Source of the DNA: Pantoea sp. BAV 3049
GTDB lineage: Bacteria > Pseudomonadota > Gammaproteobacteria > Enterobacterales > Enterobacteriaceae
DNA: 64,000 nucleotides
Direction of reading: 5' to 3'
Assembly: GCF_009765445.1 (NCBI RefSeq)
Contig: NZ_WHOY01000031.1
Location: forward strand, 1,445,007-1,509,006
Within the stretch, counting starts at the first letter, position 1; the number at the start of each line of letters is the position of its first letter. This document shows positions 10,297 through 18,006 of the stretch, one piece after another. The position numbers and the translations under genes were made by a program. Below the pieces are notes generated by a model. It searched no databases. It was not told where the DNA came from and worked only from the letters and a program-made list of their open reading frames with translations.

Positions 10297-11012
10297 TGCA
10301 TTTTTACCGCCCGCTGCGGCCGATAGCAGCGATGACCTTTGACCTGGATGACACGCTGTACGATAACCATCCGGTGATCCGTCGCACCACGAAAGAGTCC
10401 CACGCCTTCCTGCAGTCCTGGCATCCTTCGCTGAGCGAGTTCAGCGTGGAGCAGTATCAGCAGCTGCGCGACAGCCTGCGTGAGCAGGAACCTGAAATTT
10501 ACCACGACGTCAGCGAATGGCGTCGTCGTGCCATTGAACTGGCGATGCTCAATGTCGGATTGAACGGACGTGAAGCTGATGAAGGTTCACGTGCGGTGAT
10601 GGCGAACTTCGCCCACTGGCGCAGCCAGATTGATGTGCCGGATGAAACGCACGAGACGCTGGCAGCTCTGGCAAAACGCATCCCGTTGGTGGCGATCACC
10701 AACGGCAACGCTGAACCACACCTGTTCGGGCTGGATAAATACTTCAAATTTATCCTGCGTGCCGGGCCGGATGGCCGCGCCAAACCTTACGATGATATGT
10801 ATCAGTTGGCGGCGGAAAAGCTGGGTTTGCCGCTGGAAAGTATTCTGCATGTCGGCGATGACCTGACCACCGATGTGGCGGGTTCCGTGCGCTGCGGGAT
10901 GCAGGCCTGCTGGATCAATCTGCATGAGGGCAACCTGATGCACATTGCTGACAGCCGCCTGCTGCCTACTTTAGAAATTTCGCGGTTGGCATCGCTGACC
11001 GCGCTGATATAA
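10296..11012 (+). CDS. yigB: HAD-superfamily phosphatase YigB
   Basis: A 238-residue HAD hydrolase. Motif I is DLDDTLYDN, with nucleophile Asp16 and Asp18; ITNG forms motif II, and GDDLTTDV near residue 187 is motif IV. E. coli YigB can dephosphorylate 5-amino-6-ribitylamino-uracil phosphate and so contributes to riboflavin synthesis. It is the last gene before the LexA-controlled uvrD start. Confidence 0.93.
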   Translation: MHFYRPLRPIAAMTFDLDDTLYDNHPVIRRTTKESHAFLQSWHPSLSEFSVEQYQQLRDSLREQEPEIYHDVSEWRRRAIELAMLNVGLNGREADEGSRAVMANFAHWRSQIDVPDETHETLAALAKRIPLVAITNGNAEPHLFGLDKYFKFILRAGPDGRAKPYDDMYQLAAEKLGLPLESILHVGDDLTTDVAGSVRCGMQACWINLHEGNLMHIADSRLLPTLEISRLASLTALI

Positions 11013-11016
11013 TAAG

Positions 11017-11032
11017 CTGGTTAAATATCCAG
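11017..11032 (+). promoter_or_regulatory. LexA (SOS) box before uvrD
   Basis: CTGGTTAAATATCCAG matches the LexA core CTG-N10-CAG, with an AT-rich spacer. It lies 38 bp before the uvrD start codon, the place of the known E. coli uvrD SOS box. It implies induction of uvrD by DNA damage on top of read-through from the xerC genes. Confidence 0.8.
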
Positions 11033-11069
11033 TGGAGTGCTGATTGCTCCCTCTTTCCTGACGGTGCCT

Positions 11070-13232
11070 ATGGACGTTTCAGACCTGCTCGACAGCTTGA
11101 ATGACAAACAACGCGAGGCCGTTGCCGCGCCGCGCAGCAACCTGTTGGTGCTGGCGGGCGCGGGAAGTGGTAAAACGCGCGTGCTGGTGCACCGCATTGC
11201 CTGGCTGCTGGCGGTAGAGAACTGTTCGCCGTATTCGGTCATGGCCGTGACTTTTACCAACAAGGCTGCCGCCGAGATGCGTCACCGTATTGAGCAGCTG
11301 ATCGGCACCAGTCAGGGCGGCATGTGGATTGGCACTTTCCACGGCCTGGCTCATCGTCTGCTGCGTGCACATCATCTGGATGCCAACCTGCCACAGGATT
11401 TCCAGATCCTGGATAGCGAAGATCAGCTGCGCCTGCTGAAGCGCCTGATTAAGGCGATGAATCTGGATGAGAAGCAGTGGCCCGCCCGTCAGGCAATGTG
11501 GTACATCAACGGCAAGAAAGATGAAGGCCTGCGACCAAAACATATCGAGAGCTACGGCAACCCGGTGGAGCAGACCTGGCTGAGAATTTATCAGGCCTAC
11601 CAGGAAGCCTGTGACCGTGCCGGGCTGGTGGATTTCGCCGAGCTGCTGCTGCGCGCACACGAGCTGTGGCTGAACAAACCGCATATCCTCAATCACTACC
11701 GTGAGCGCTTCACCAATATCCTGGTGGACGAATTCCAGGATACCAACAACATCCAGTATGCATGGATCAGAATGCTGGCGGGTGACAGCGGCAAAGTGAT
11801 TATCGTCGGGGATGATGACCAGTCGATCTACGGCTGGCGTGGGGCGCAGGTGGAGAACATCCAGCGTTTCCTTAACGATTTCAGCGGCGCTGAGACCATC
11901 CGTCTGGAGCAAAACTACCGCTCCACCAACAATATCCTGAAAGCCGCTAACGCCCTGATCGCCAATAACAATGGACGGCTGGGTAAAGAACTGTGGACTG
12001 ATGGCATCGACGGTGAGCCTATCGCCATCTACTGCGCCTTTAACGAGCTGGATGAAGCGCGCTTTGTGGTCAATCGCATCAAGGTGTGGATGGAAAACGG
12101 CGGCGCGCTGAACGACTGCGCCATCCTCTACCGCAGCAACGCCCAGTCGCGCGTGCTGGAAGAGGCGCTGTTACAGACCAGCATGCCTTACCGCATCTAT
12201 GGCGGCATGCGCTTCTTCGAGCGCCAGGAAATCAAAGACGCGCTGGCTTATCTGCGATTGATTGCCAACCGTAATGACGACGCTGCTTTTGAGCGGGTGG
12301 TGAATACGCCGACGCGCGGCATCGGCGATCGCACGCTCGATGTGGTGCGGCAGACGGCTCGTGAACGGCAGCTTACATTATGGCAAACCGCCCGCGCTCT
12401 GCTGCAGGAAAAAGCGCTGGCAGGCCGTGCCGCCTCTGCGCTGCAACGCTTCACCGAACTGGTGGACTCGTTGGCGCAGGAGACCAGCGAGCTGCCGCTG
12501 CACGTGCAGACTGACCGGGTGATTAAAGATTCGGGCCTGTGGCTGATGTACGACCAGGAGAAGGGCGAGAAGGGCCAGGCGCGAATCGAAAACCTTGAGG
12601 AGCTGGTCAACGCCACGCGGCAGTACAGCTATCAGGACGAAGATGAAGATTTGATGCCGCTGCAGGCTTTCCTGTCGCATGCCGCGCTGGAAGCAGGCGA
12701 GGGCCAGGCAGATAAGTGGCAGGATGCTGTGCAGCTGATGACCATGCATGCGGCGAAAGGCCTGGAGTTTAAGCAGGTATTTATCGTCGGCATGGAAGAA
12801 GGGATGTTCCCGAGCCAGATGTCGCTGGATGAAGGTGGCAGGCTGGAAGAGGAGCGCCGCCTGGCCTACGTTGGCGTGACGCGGGCGATGCAGAAACTGA
12901 CCCTCACCTATGCCGAAACCCGCCGCCTGTATGGCAAAGAGGTGTACCACCGTCCGTCGCGCTTCGTGGGTGAATTACCGGAAGAGTGCGTGGAAGAAGT
13001 TCGCCTGCGCGCCAGCGTCAGCCGCCCGGTCAGCCATCAGCGCATGGGTACGCCAGTTTCTCAGAATGACAGTGGCTTTGCCCTTGGTCAGCGTGTGCGC
13101 CATGCCAAATTTGGCGAAGGCACTATTGTGAACCTGGAAGGCAGCGGCGAGCACAGCCGTTTGCAGGTGGCTTTCCAGGGGCAGGGGATCAAGTGGCTGG
13201 TGGCTGCTTACGCGAAGCTGGAAACAGTCTGA
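11070..13232 (+). CDS. uvrD: DNA helicase II
   Basis: UvrD is the 3'-5' SF1A helicase of nucleotide excision and mismatch repair. It has exactly the 720 residues of the E. coli protein. Walker A is AGAGSGKT (29-36), Walker B is VDEFQDT, followed by GDDDQSIYGWRG (motif III); later motifs include LEQNYRS, MHAAKGLEF and YVGVTRAM. The C-terminal Tudor-like domain (RVRHAKFGEGTIV) that contacts RNA polymerase is intact. Start ATG 11070 (MDVSDLLDSLN) is the family start; an ATG 33 bp earlier would overlap the promoter region. Confidence 0.97.
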   Translation: MDVSDLLDSLNDKQREAVAAPRSNLLVLAGAGSGKTRVLVHRIAWLLAVENCSPYSVMAVTFTNKAAAEMRHRIEQLIGTSQGGMWIGTFHGLAHRLLRAHHLDANLPQDFQILDSEDQLRLLKRLIKAMNLDEKQWPARQAMWYINGKKDEGLRPKHIESYGNPVEQTWLRIYQAYQEACDRAGLVDFAELLLRAHELWLNKPHILNHYRERFTNILVDEFQDTNNIQYAWIRMLAGDSGKVIIVGDDDQSIYGWRGAQVENIQRFLNDFSGAETIRLEQNYRSTNNILKAANALIANNNGRLGKELWTDGIDGEPIAIYCAFNELDEARFVVNRIKVWMENGGALNDCAILYRSNAQSRVLEEALLQTSMPYRIYGGMRFFERQEIKDALAYLRLIANRNDDAAFERVVNTPTRGIGDRTLDVVRQTARERQLTLWQTARALLQEKALAGRAASALQRFTELVDSLAQETSELPLHVQTDRVIKDSGLWLMYDQEKGEKGQARIENLEELVNATRQYSYQDEDEDLMPLQAFLSHAALEAGEGQADKWQDAVQLMTMHAAKGLEFKQVFIVGMEEGMFPSQMSLDEGGRLEEERRLAYVGVTRAMQKLTLTYAETRRLYGKEVYHRPSRFVGELPEECVEEVRLRASVSRPVSHQRMGTPVSQNDSGFALGQRVRHAKFGEGTIVNLEGSGEHSRLQVAFQGQGIKWLVAAYAKLETV

Positions 13233-13273
13233 GCCAATTGGGACGGCGGCAAGATACCGCCGTTCCGTCAGCA

Positions 13274-13747
13274 TCAGCGTGAGTAGCGGTCGCCCGGCTG
13301 CGCGCTGGCATACCAGGCCATTACTTCAGCAGTGCCTTCGGCTCCTTCCTGAGGTGCCCAGTGCTGACAGTCATCTTCTGTCAGTGCCTGATAAAGGCCA
13401 TGCTTCACTTCAAAAATCACGCCGCCTTCATCCAGAGACAGCACCGCGTGCCAGGTGAAAGCCGGCATTTCCTGTAACAAAACTTCTTCGCCCAGCACGG
13501 TGCGATCGGTCACTTCTCCCGCATCATCAAACTGCAGCACCACGAAGCGACCTTTCAGCGGCGTGAGCAGCTCCCAGGTTTGCGGATGGCGGTGCGGGCG
13601 GATGTAGGTGCCCGGCTCCATGGCGATAGCCAGACGCTGTACCGGGTCGCTGAGTTCTTCATGCAGCGTGCGGTGCGAACGCAGTCGTGCCACGCTGGCA
13701 GCCTGTTCACTCATGTTGCTGATGTCGGAACGGGTAATCTGTTTCAT
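13274..13747 (-). CDS. WbuC-family cupin metalloprotein
   Basis: A 157-residue protein with a cupin core. The first cupin motif reads RPHRHPQTWELLTPLKG (His, His, Glu), and a second His lies in FTWHAVLSLDEG. The whole resembles WbuC-type cupins, some of which sit in O-antigen clusters; the substrate is unknown. It stands alone here, convergent with uvrD, and E. coli has no counterpart at this site. The start at 13747 (MKQITRSD) is favoured by an AAGGA ribosome site; an ATG 66 bp upstream would run into the corA promoter. A GC-rich inverted repeat (about 13243-13263) separates it from uvrD but lacks a T tract. Confidence 0.8.
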   Translation of the reverse strand: MKQITRSDISNMSEQAASVARLRSHRTLHEELSDPVQRLAIAMEPGTYIRPHRHPQTWELLTPLKGRFVVLQFDDAGEVTDRTVLGEEVLLQEMPAFTWHAVLSLDEGGVIFEVKHGLYQALTEDDCQHWAPQEGAEGTAEVMAWYASAQPGDRYSR

Positions 13748-13773
13748 TCGAATCCTTATTATCCGGGTTGCTG

Positions 13774-13802
13774 TTGACGCCATTTTCAGCACAGCGTAAC
13801 AT
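13774..13802 (+). promoter_or_regulatory. corA promoter
   Basis: TTGACG at 13774-13779, a 17-bp spacer and TAACAT at 13797-13802 form a good sigma70 promoter. It would start a leader RNA of about 220 nt before corA, containing the corL-like ORF. Confidence 0.65.
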
Positions 13803-13834
13803 GCGCGCACCATTACCCTAAGAGGACATTCGCC

Positions 13835-13891
13835 TTGGACACACCCAGTAGATACTGGCTCATTGACCTGGACACCAGGTACAACTCCTAA
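13835..13891 (+). CDS. corL: corA leader peptide (CorL-like), 18 codons
   Basis: A short ORF in the corA mRNA leader: TTG start, ribosome site AGAGGA eight bases before it, 18 codons, TAA stop. The peptide reads MDTPSRYWLIDLDTRYNS. In Salmonella, translation of a leader ORF corL decides whether Rho can stop transcription before corA in response to Mg2+. The present ORF has the expected position, size and a following hairpin; identity with corL is inferred from this layout rather than from a remembered sequence. No in-frame ATG is available, so the TTG start is the only choice. Confidence 0.6.
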   Translation: MDTPSRYWLIDLDTRYNS

Positions 13892-13948
13892 GGCTATCCT
13901 CTTCTGCCGATAGCCTTCGTGGTTGTTGGCGACCCGCTTTTGCGTCGC
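13890..13948 (+). promoter_or_regulatory. RNA hairpins in the corA leader
   Basis: A perfect 9-bp stem AAGGCTATC / GATAGCCTT (13890-13898 with 13909-13917) starts inside the stop codon of the leader ORF, so a terminating ribosome would open it. A second stem GCGAC / GTCGC follows (13929-13933 with 13944-13948). Neither has a T tract, consistent with control by ribosome position and Rho rather than intrinsic termination. Confidence 0.55.
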
Positions 13949-14031
13949 TCTGAGTCAGATCGACCTGAAACGCCCCCCGTTTCCCGTGTTCAAGCGCCAG
14001 TCCCACGTTATTGCGATTTGGGAGTACAGCT

Positions 14032-14985
14032 ATGCTGAGCGCATTTAAACTTGATCACAGCCGCCTGACTCGTCTCGAGCTGGAAGAACCCAACGATGAA
14101 CTGGTCAGTTCGGTCTGGGTGGACCTGATTGAGCCTGAAGAGGGTGAGCGCGATCGCGTACAGATCGAGCTGGGCCAGAGCCTGGCAACCCGTCCTGAAC
14201 TGGAAGACATTGAGGCATCTGCCCGTTTCTTTGAAGACGAAGATGGCCTGCATATTCACTCCTTTTTCTTCTATGAAGATGCGGACGACCACGCCGGTAA
14301 CTCCACGGTGGCGTTTACCATTCGTGAAGGGCGTCTCTATACCCTGCGTGAGCGTGAGCTGCCTGCTTTCCGCCTCTATCGTATGCGTGCACGTAACCAG
14401 GTGCTGATCGACGGCAACGCCTATGAGCTTCTGCTGGACCTGTTCGAAACCAAAATTGAACAGCTGGCGGATGAAATCGAGAACATCTACAGCGATCTGG
14501 AAAAGCTGAGCCGGGTGATCATGGAAGGGCACCAGGGCGATGAGTTTGACGCCGCGCTGTCCACGCTGGCAGAGCTGGAAGATATCGGCTGGAAGGTGCG
14601 CCTGTGCCTGATGGATACCCAGCGAGCGCTTAACTTCCTGGTGCGTAAGGCGCGTCTGCCTGCCAACCAGCTTGAGCAGGCGCGGGAAATCCTGCGGGAT
14701 ATCGAATCCCTGTTGCCGCACAACGAGTCGCTGTTCCAGAAGGTGAACTTCCTGATGCAGGCAGCGATGGGCTTTATCAACATCGAGCAGAACCGCATCA
14801 TCAAAATCTTCTCGGTGGTGTCGGTGGTCTTCCTGCCGCCAACGCTGGTGGCCTCCAGTTACGGCATGAACTTTGAGTTTATGCCGGAGCTGAAGTGGAG
14901 CTTTGGTTACCCTGGCGCTATCTGCCTGATGATCCTGGCCGGCCTGGCCCCTTACGCTTATTTTAAGCGGAAGAACTGGCTGTAA
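14032..14985 (+). CDS. corA: Magnesium/cobalt transporter CorA
   Basis: CorA is the main constitutive Mg2+ (also Co2+, Ni2+) channel, a pentamer in the inner membrane. The 317-residue protein has the acidic cytosolic funnel domain and two C-terminal transmembrane helices. The first helix ends in the signature YGMN (GMN 278-280), which forms the pore mouth, and the protein closes with the basic KRKNWL. Start 14032 has a GGGAG ribosome site. One residue longer than E. coli CorA because of a small insertion near residue 20. Confidence 0.97.
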   Translation: MLSAFKLDHSRLTRLELEEPNDELVSSVWVDLIEPEEGERDRVQIELGQSLATRPELEDIEASARFFEDEDGLHIHSFFFYEDADDHAGNSTVAFTIREGRLYTLRERELPAFRLYRMRARNQVLIDGNAYELLLDLFETKIEQLADEIENIYSDLEKLSRVIMEGHQGDEFDAALSTLAELEDIGWKVRLCLMDTQRALNFLVRKARLPANQLEQAREILRDIESLLPHNESLFQKVNFLMQAAMGFINIEQNRIIKIFSVVSVVFLPPTLVASSYGMNFEFMPELKWSFGYPGAICLMILAGLAPYAYFKRKNWL

Positions 14986-15071
14986 GCGGCGAAAAAATTC
15001 TGGAAGATGAGAGGGTTGCATGATCTCAGAAAGACATGATGCAATCATCTCAGGGATTATGCCGTTAAGTG

Positions 15072-15702
15072 TCAGACTGATGCGGCGGCAATCTTCATAT
15101 TTAGCGTTTCACTGATGGTATCCACAAAAGGTTTAATACTCTCAGCGTTGCGTTTTCCGCCTGGAATATCTATGCGAAAGATATCGGTAATTGAGCCTGG
15201 CGTTCCTGTCATCAGCAGAACGCGATCGCAGAGCATGACTGCCTCATGTCTGATACAGCGTCAGCATCATGTTCCATGCCTGGCCTGTAAATGCGGCAAA
15301 GATTGCCAGCCCTTCCAGACCCAGAACGCTGTGCGGAAAGAGACCGAGAAAGAAAGCCGTCGTAAAGGTTAAAAAACCGACTAACGGAACAGATTCCATA
15401 AAATTAACGAACGGCAGAATCACTCTGCGCATCGCAAGGAATTTCGCCGACAGCATCCCAAAAATAAGCGTAAAATCATTGAGTAAATTAAACCATGGTT
15501 AATCGCATTGTGTGCGTAATGTATAGTAAGGCAGTTTTTTATAATCAGGGGACAGATCTGGAAGTGATTCACCGTTAAAATACAAGTGCATCCCTTGCCA
15601 ACTATAAATAAAAACGCAGAGTAACATGACCAAAATCGGGATAACAATCGCATCATTAATGGTAATTTAATTCCAGATGAAATTATTTTTCACATGCTGC
15701 AT
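15072..15702 (-). pseudogene. Decayed ABC-type anion transporter: permease fragment joined to ATPase tail
   Basis: From an ATG at 15702 with a GAGGA ribosome site, the minus strand encodes the first part of a permease of the duplicated-permease anion family (COG4986 type). In-frame TAA codons interrupt it at 15667-15669 and 15499-15501. The reading continues in another frame with ESVPLVGFLTFTTAFFLGLF and FAAFTGQAWNMMLTLYQT, typical of this family, and stops at 15244. Just there the frame shifts again into the end of an ABC ATPase (HEAVMLCDRVLLMTGTPGS, the region after the H-loop) which stops at 15072. So a deletion fused the middle of the permease to the last part of the ATPase gene, and point decay followed. 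Family assignment is from remembered motifs. Confidence 0.7.
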
Positions 15703-15840
15703 AAATTAAATCCTCACATATAACGTATTCCGCTTACAGCTCACCCAAAATATCTGGCAATGCGAAAATGCATGCTGTATCCCGTGCAAAAACAGGACAT
15801 CTATCTTTGGTGCTACCAGACGAATAACATCCGTATCATC

Positions 15841-15862
15841 CAGCCCCATGTCTGTGGGGCTG
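15841..15862. other. Perfect hairpin downstream of the small ORF
   Basis: CAGCCCCA / TGGGGCTG form an 8-bp stem with a 6-nt loop. There is no T tract on either strand. It lies about 30 bp after the end of the minus-strand 67-codon ORF and could mark a 3' end. Confidence 0.35.
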
Positions 15863-15889
15863 GATATCCGGGCTATACGCTGCTGTCAT

Positions 15890-16093
15890 TCAGGGAATAA
15901 GGCTGTCTATTTGTGCTTTTGTCGCATTCTGGTAGTTTTTTACCAACTGATTTTTTAGTATTAAAAACAGACGACGCAGATATAATTTGATCATGACGTT
16001 AGCCCCCGTAGATTCATATACGGAAGAATCGCAGGTTGATGAGGAATACGTCATGTTTGATGGAGAAGGTAGATATAACAATTTGAAAAGCAT
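15890..16093 (-). CDS. Possible small protein, 67 residues, unknown
   Basis: An ORF with a reasonable ribosome site (GAGGTG, 4 nt before ATG). The product has a Ser/Thr-rich first half and a basic, hydrophobic second half (LYLRRLFLILKNQLVKNY). I recognise no family. It lies in decayed DNA and overlaps a 54-codon ORF on the other strand, so at most one is likely to be real. It could equally be a chance ORF. Confidence 0.25.
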   Translation of the reverse strand: MLFKLLYLPSPSNMTYSSSTCDSSVYESTGANVMIKLYLRRLFLILKNQLVKNYQNATKAQIDSLIP

Positions 16094-16157
16094 AATTCAC
16101 CTCGACATGTCAGGTATCGATTTAAAGATAATCACACCCTTTGAATGGGTATGGTGA
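15993..16157 (+). CDS. Possible small acidic ORF or gene remnant, 54 residues
   Basis: ATG at 15993 opens 54 codons ending in TGA at 16157. The peptide is acidic and protein-like in composition (it contains SQVDEEYVMFDGEG and ends in ITPFEWVW). A TATAAT lies at 15981-15986, too close to the ATG to be its own promoter unless translation is leaderless, and there is no Shine-Dalgarno. The frame stays open upstream to a TGA at 15948-15950. It may be the end of a decayed gene. Family not recognised; it overlaps the minus-strand ORF. Confidence 0.25.
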   Translation: MTLAPVDSYTEESQVDEEYVMFDGEGRYNNLKSIIHLDMSGIDLKIITPFEWVW

Positions 16158-16158
16158 G

Positions 16159-16196
16159 CTGATTATCTCTATCGACCGTGCGGAGGAGATAATCAG
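16159..16196. repeat. 11-bp perfect inverted repeat
   Basis: CTGATTATCTC (16159-16169) and GAGATAATCAG (16186-16196) are separated by 16 bp. A partial third copy, GATAATCA, lies near 16127. It could be an operator or an RNA hairpin upstream of the minus-strand small ORF; no T tract follows. Confidence 0.5.
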
Positions 16197-16392
16197 AATT
16201 GTGTCGTTATTCTCGACGGAGGCTCATCGTTAAACATAAAAATCCTTAAGTTATATTTAGCTATAGACGGGCAAACAATATCAGATCAAAATTAAACAAA
16301 ACATACACTATTGGTATATTGACAGTCTGTTCTGACCCTGACCCGAAAGTCTGCCCCATTCAGAAACAGACTTCCGTCATGATCAACTCTCC

Positions 16393-17292
16393 TCAGGCTA
16401 ACCTAACCTCGCGACGCCGCATCGTCCACAGAGCATCAAAGATAAACAGCGCCAGCGCGGCCCAGATAAAGCTGAAGGTGACGGCCTTGTCCTGCGTCAG
16501 CTGTTCGCCGTAGAACACCACTGCCAGCAGGAACATCAGCGTCGGACCAAGGTACTGAAAGAAGCCTACGGTGGAGAGCCGCAGCCGTGTGCAGGCCGCG
16601 GTGAACAGCATCAGCGGAATGGTGGTTACGATACCGGCCGCCACCAGTAACAGATTCAGCGACAACGGGTTTTGTGTCAGATGGCTGGTACTGCTGTCGG
16701 CGATACCGAACAGATAAATAGCGGCTACCGGCAGCAGCCAGCTGGTCTCGATCAGCATACCGGTTTGCGCATCCACGCCGATTTTCTTACGCAGCAGACC
16801 GTAGAAAGAGAAGGTCACCGCCAGCCCCAGCGCGATGATCGGCACCGAGCCAAATTTCCACAGCTGTACCAGCACGCCGCAGGCTGCCAGCAGTACGGCC
16901 AGCCACTGCAACCGGCGGAAGCGCTCACCGAGAAACACCATCCCGACCAGCACGTTAAACAGCGGATTGATAAAGTAGCCGAGGCTGGCTTCCAGCATAT
17001 GGTGATTATTTACAGCCCAGATAAAAATCAACCAGTTACAGCAAATTACCGTGGCGGACACCGCCAGCAGCAGCACCTTTTTCGGCTGCTGCAGGGTGAG
17101 CTTAACCTTCGGCCAGTTGCGGGTAACGCCAACCAGAATCAGCATAAAGAAGAATGACCAGATCACCCGGTGTGTCATGATCTCCCCGGCATCCACCTGC
17201 TGGATTAACTTGAAATAGGCCGGTGCGATGCCCCAGATAAAATAGGCACCCAGGGCAAAGAATATCCCCTGTCGTGTTTGTTGCGCGTCCAT
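16393..17292 (-). CDS. rarD: EamA-family permease RarD
   Basis: A 299-residue inner-membrane protein of the drug/metabolite transporter superfamily with about ten hydrophobic helices. It starts with the RarD signature region GIFFALGAYFIWGIAPAYFKL and contains SLGYFINPLFNVLVG typical of RarD. RarD is often annotated as a chloramphenicol-sensitive protein; the physiological substrate is unknown. It keeps the E. coli neighbour yigI. Confidence 0.93.
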   Translation of the reverse strand: MDAQQTRQGIFFALGAYFIWGIAPAYFKLIQQVDAGEIMTHRVIWSFFFMLILVGVTRNWPKVKLTLQQPKKVLLLAVSATVICCNWLIFIWAVNNHHMLEASLGYFINPLFNVLVGMVFLGERFRRLQWLAVLLAACGVLVQLWKFGSVPIIALGLAVTFSFYGLLRKKIGVDAQTGMLIETSWLLPVAAIYLFGIADSSTSHLTQNPLSLNLLLVAAGIVTTIPLMLFTAACTRLRLSTVGFFQYLGPTLMFLLAVVFYGEQLTQDKAVTFSFIWAALALFIFDALWTMRRREVRLA

Positions 17293-17356
17293 ACAGACAG
17301 ACTCCTTCAGAGCAGATTTTAAGTTCAGAAAACGCAGAACCGTACATGACGGGCAG

Positions 17357-17827
17357 CTAGCCCGTCAGATAAGTTGCGGTGGCGCTGGCAATATAGACGC
17401 CAGCATCATTATGCAATTCAACGCGGGCCACGGAGACTTTATTCCCGCCGCGCAGCAGGCTGCTGGTGGCAATAAAGCGTTCGCCCCGTCCCGGGCGCAG
17501 ATAGTCCACGCGCAGGTCAATGGTGCCCATACGCGAAAGCCGCTGGCGCAGCTCTTCCTCGGTGATGCTTTCCTGGCGGGTCAGGGCACTGCTGACGCAA
17601 ACCAGCCCGGCCGCCACGTCCAGTACGGAGGCAATCACCCCGCCGTGCAGAATCTTTTGCGCGACGTTACCGACCAACTGCTGCTGATTGGCAAAGCTCA
17701 GTTCGGCGTAATCAGGCTCCAGCCGATCCAGCCGCAGGCCAAGGGCGCGGTTAAACGGCATGTCATCAACAAAAATCTCACCGATCAGGCGGCGAGCGGC
17801 GTCCTGACTGAGGGGAACAGCAGACAT
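17357..17827 (-). CDS. yigI: Hotdog-fold thioesterase-like protein YigI
   Basis: A 156-residue PaaI/YigI-type hotdog protein. [17 protein letters not shown] is the hotdog helix region with the usual HGG start and Asp, and the end SATATYLTG matches the family. E. coli YigI acts as a thioesterase on medium- and long-chain acyl-CoA; that activity here is inferred from homology. The start at 17827 (MSAVPLS) has an AAGGA ribosome site and fits the family; a start 27 bp upstream is possible. Confidence 0.9.
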   Translation of the reverse strand: MSAVPLSQDAARRLIGEIFVDDMPFNRALGLRLDRLEPDYAELSFANQQQLVGNVAQKILHGGVIASVLDVAAGLVCVSSALTRQESITEEELRQRLSRMGTIDLRVDYLRPGRGERFIATSSLLRGGNKVSVARVELHNDAGVYIASATATYLTG

Positions 17828-18006
17828 TTTTCGAAAATCCTTTGCGGAAAACACAGCGAAATACTTTAGCAGACCAGCGGTTTAAAATTGTTTCATATCG
17901 CGTTGGAAAGAGGAAAAAATCGTTTTCCCGGTTGCCAGCCAGAGGAGATGAACTAAGGTCGATAGGGTTGCCTCAGTTTGCCATGAACAACCCGTGGATC
18001 GAAAAA

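Larger units (their letters stand above)
14986..16392. other. 1.4-kb decayed interval between corA and rarD
   Basis: E. coli carries yigF and yigG here; I see neither. The interval is more AT-rich than its surroundings, has no long intact gene, and holds the ABC-transporter wreck (15072-15702), two opposed small ORFs (15890-16157), hairpins and an inverted repeat. 16197-16392 shows nothing recognisable. Confidence 0.6.

Noticed and set aside
13243-13263. ACGGCGG / CCGCCGT inverted repeat between uvrD and the cupin gene as a terminator
   Set aside because: Good stem, but no T tract on either strand; not called beyond a mention.
15115-15372. Plus-strand ORF of 85 codons in the corA-rarD interval
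   Set aside because: It is antisense to the recognisable transporter remnants on the minus strand and has no family resemblance.
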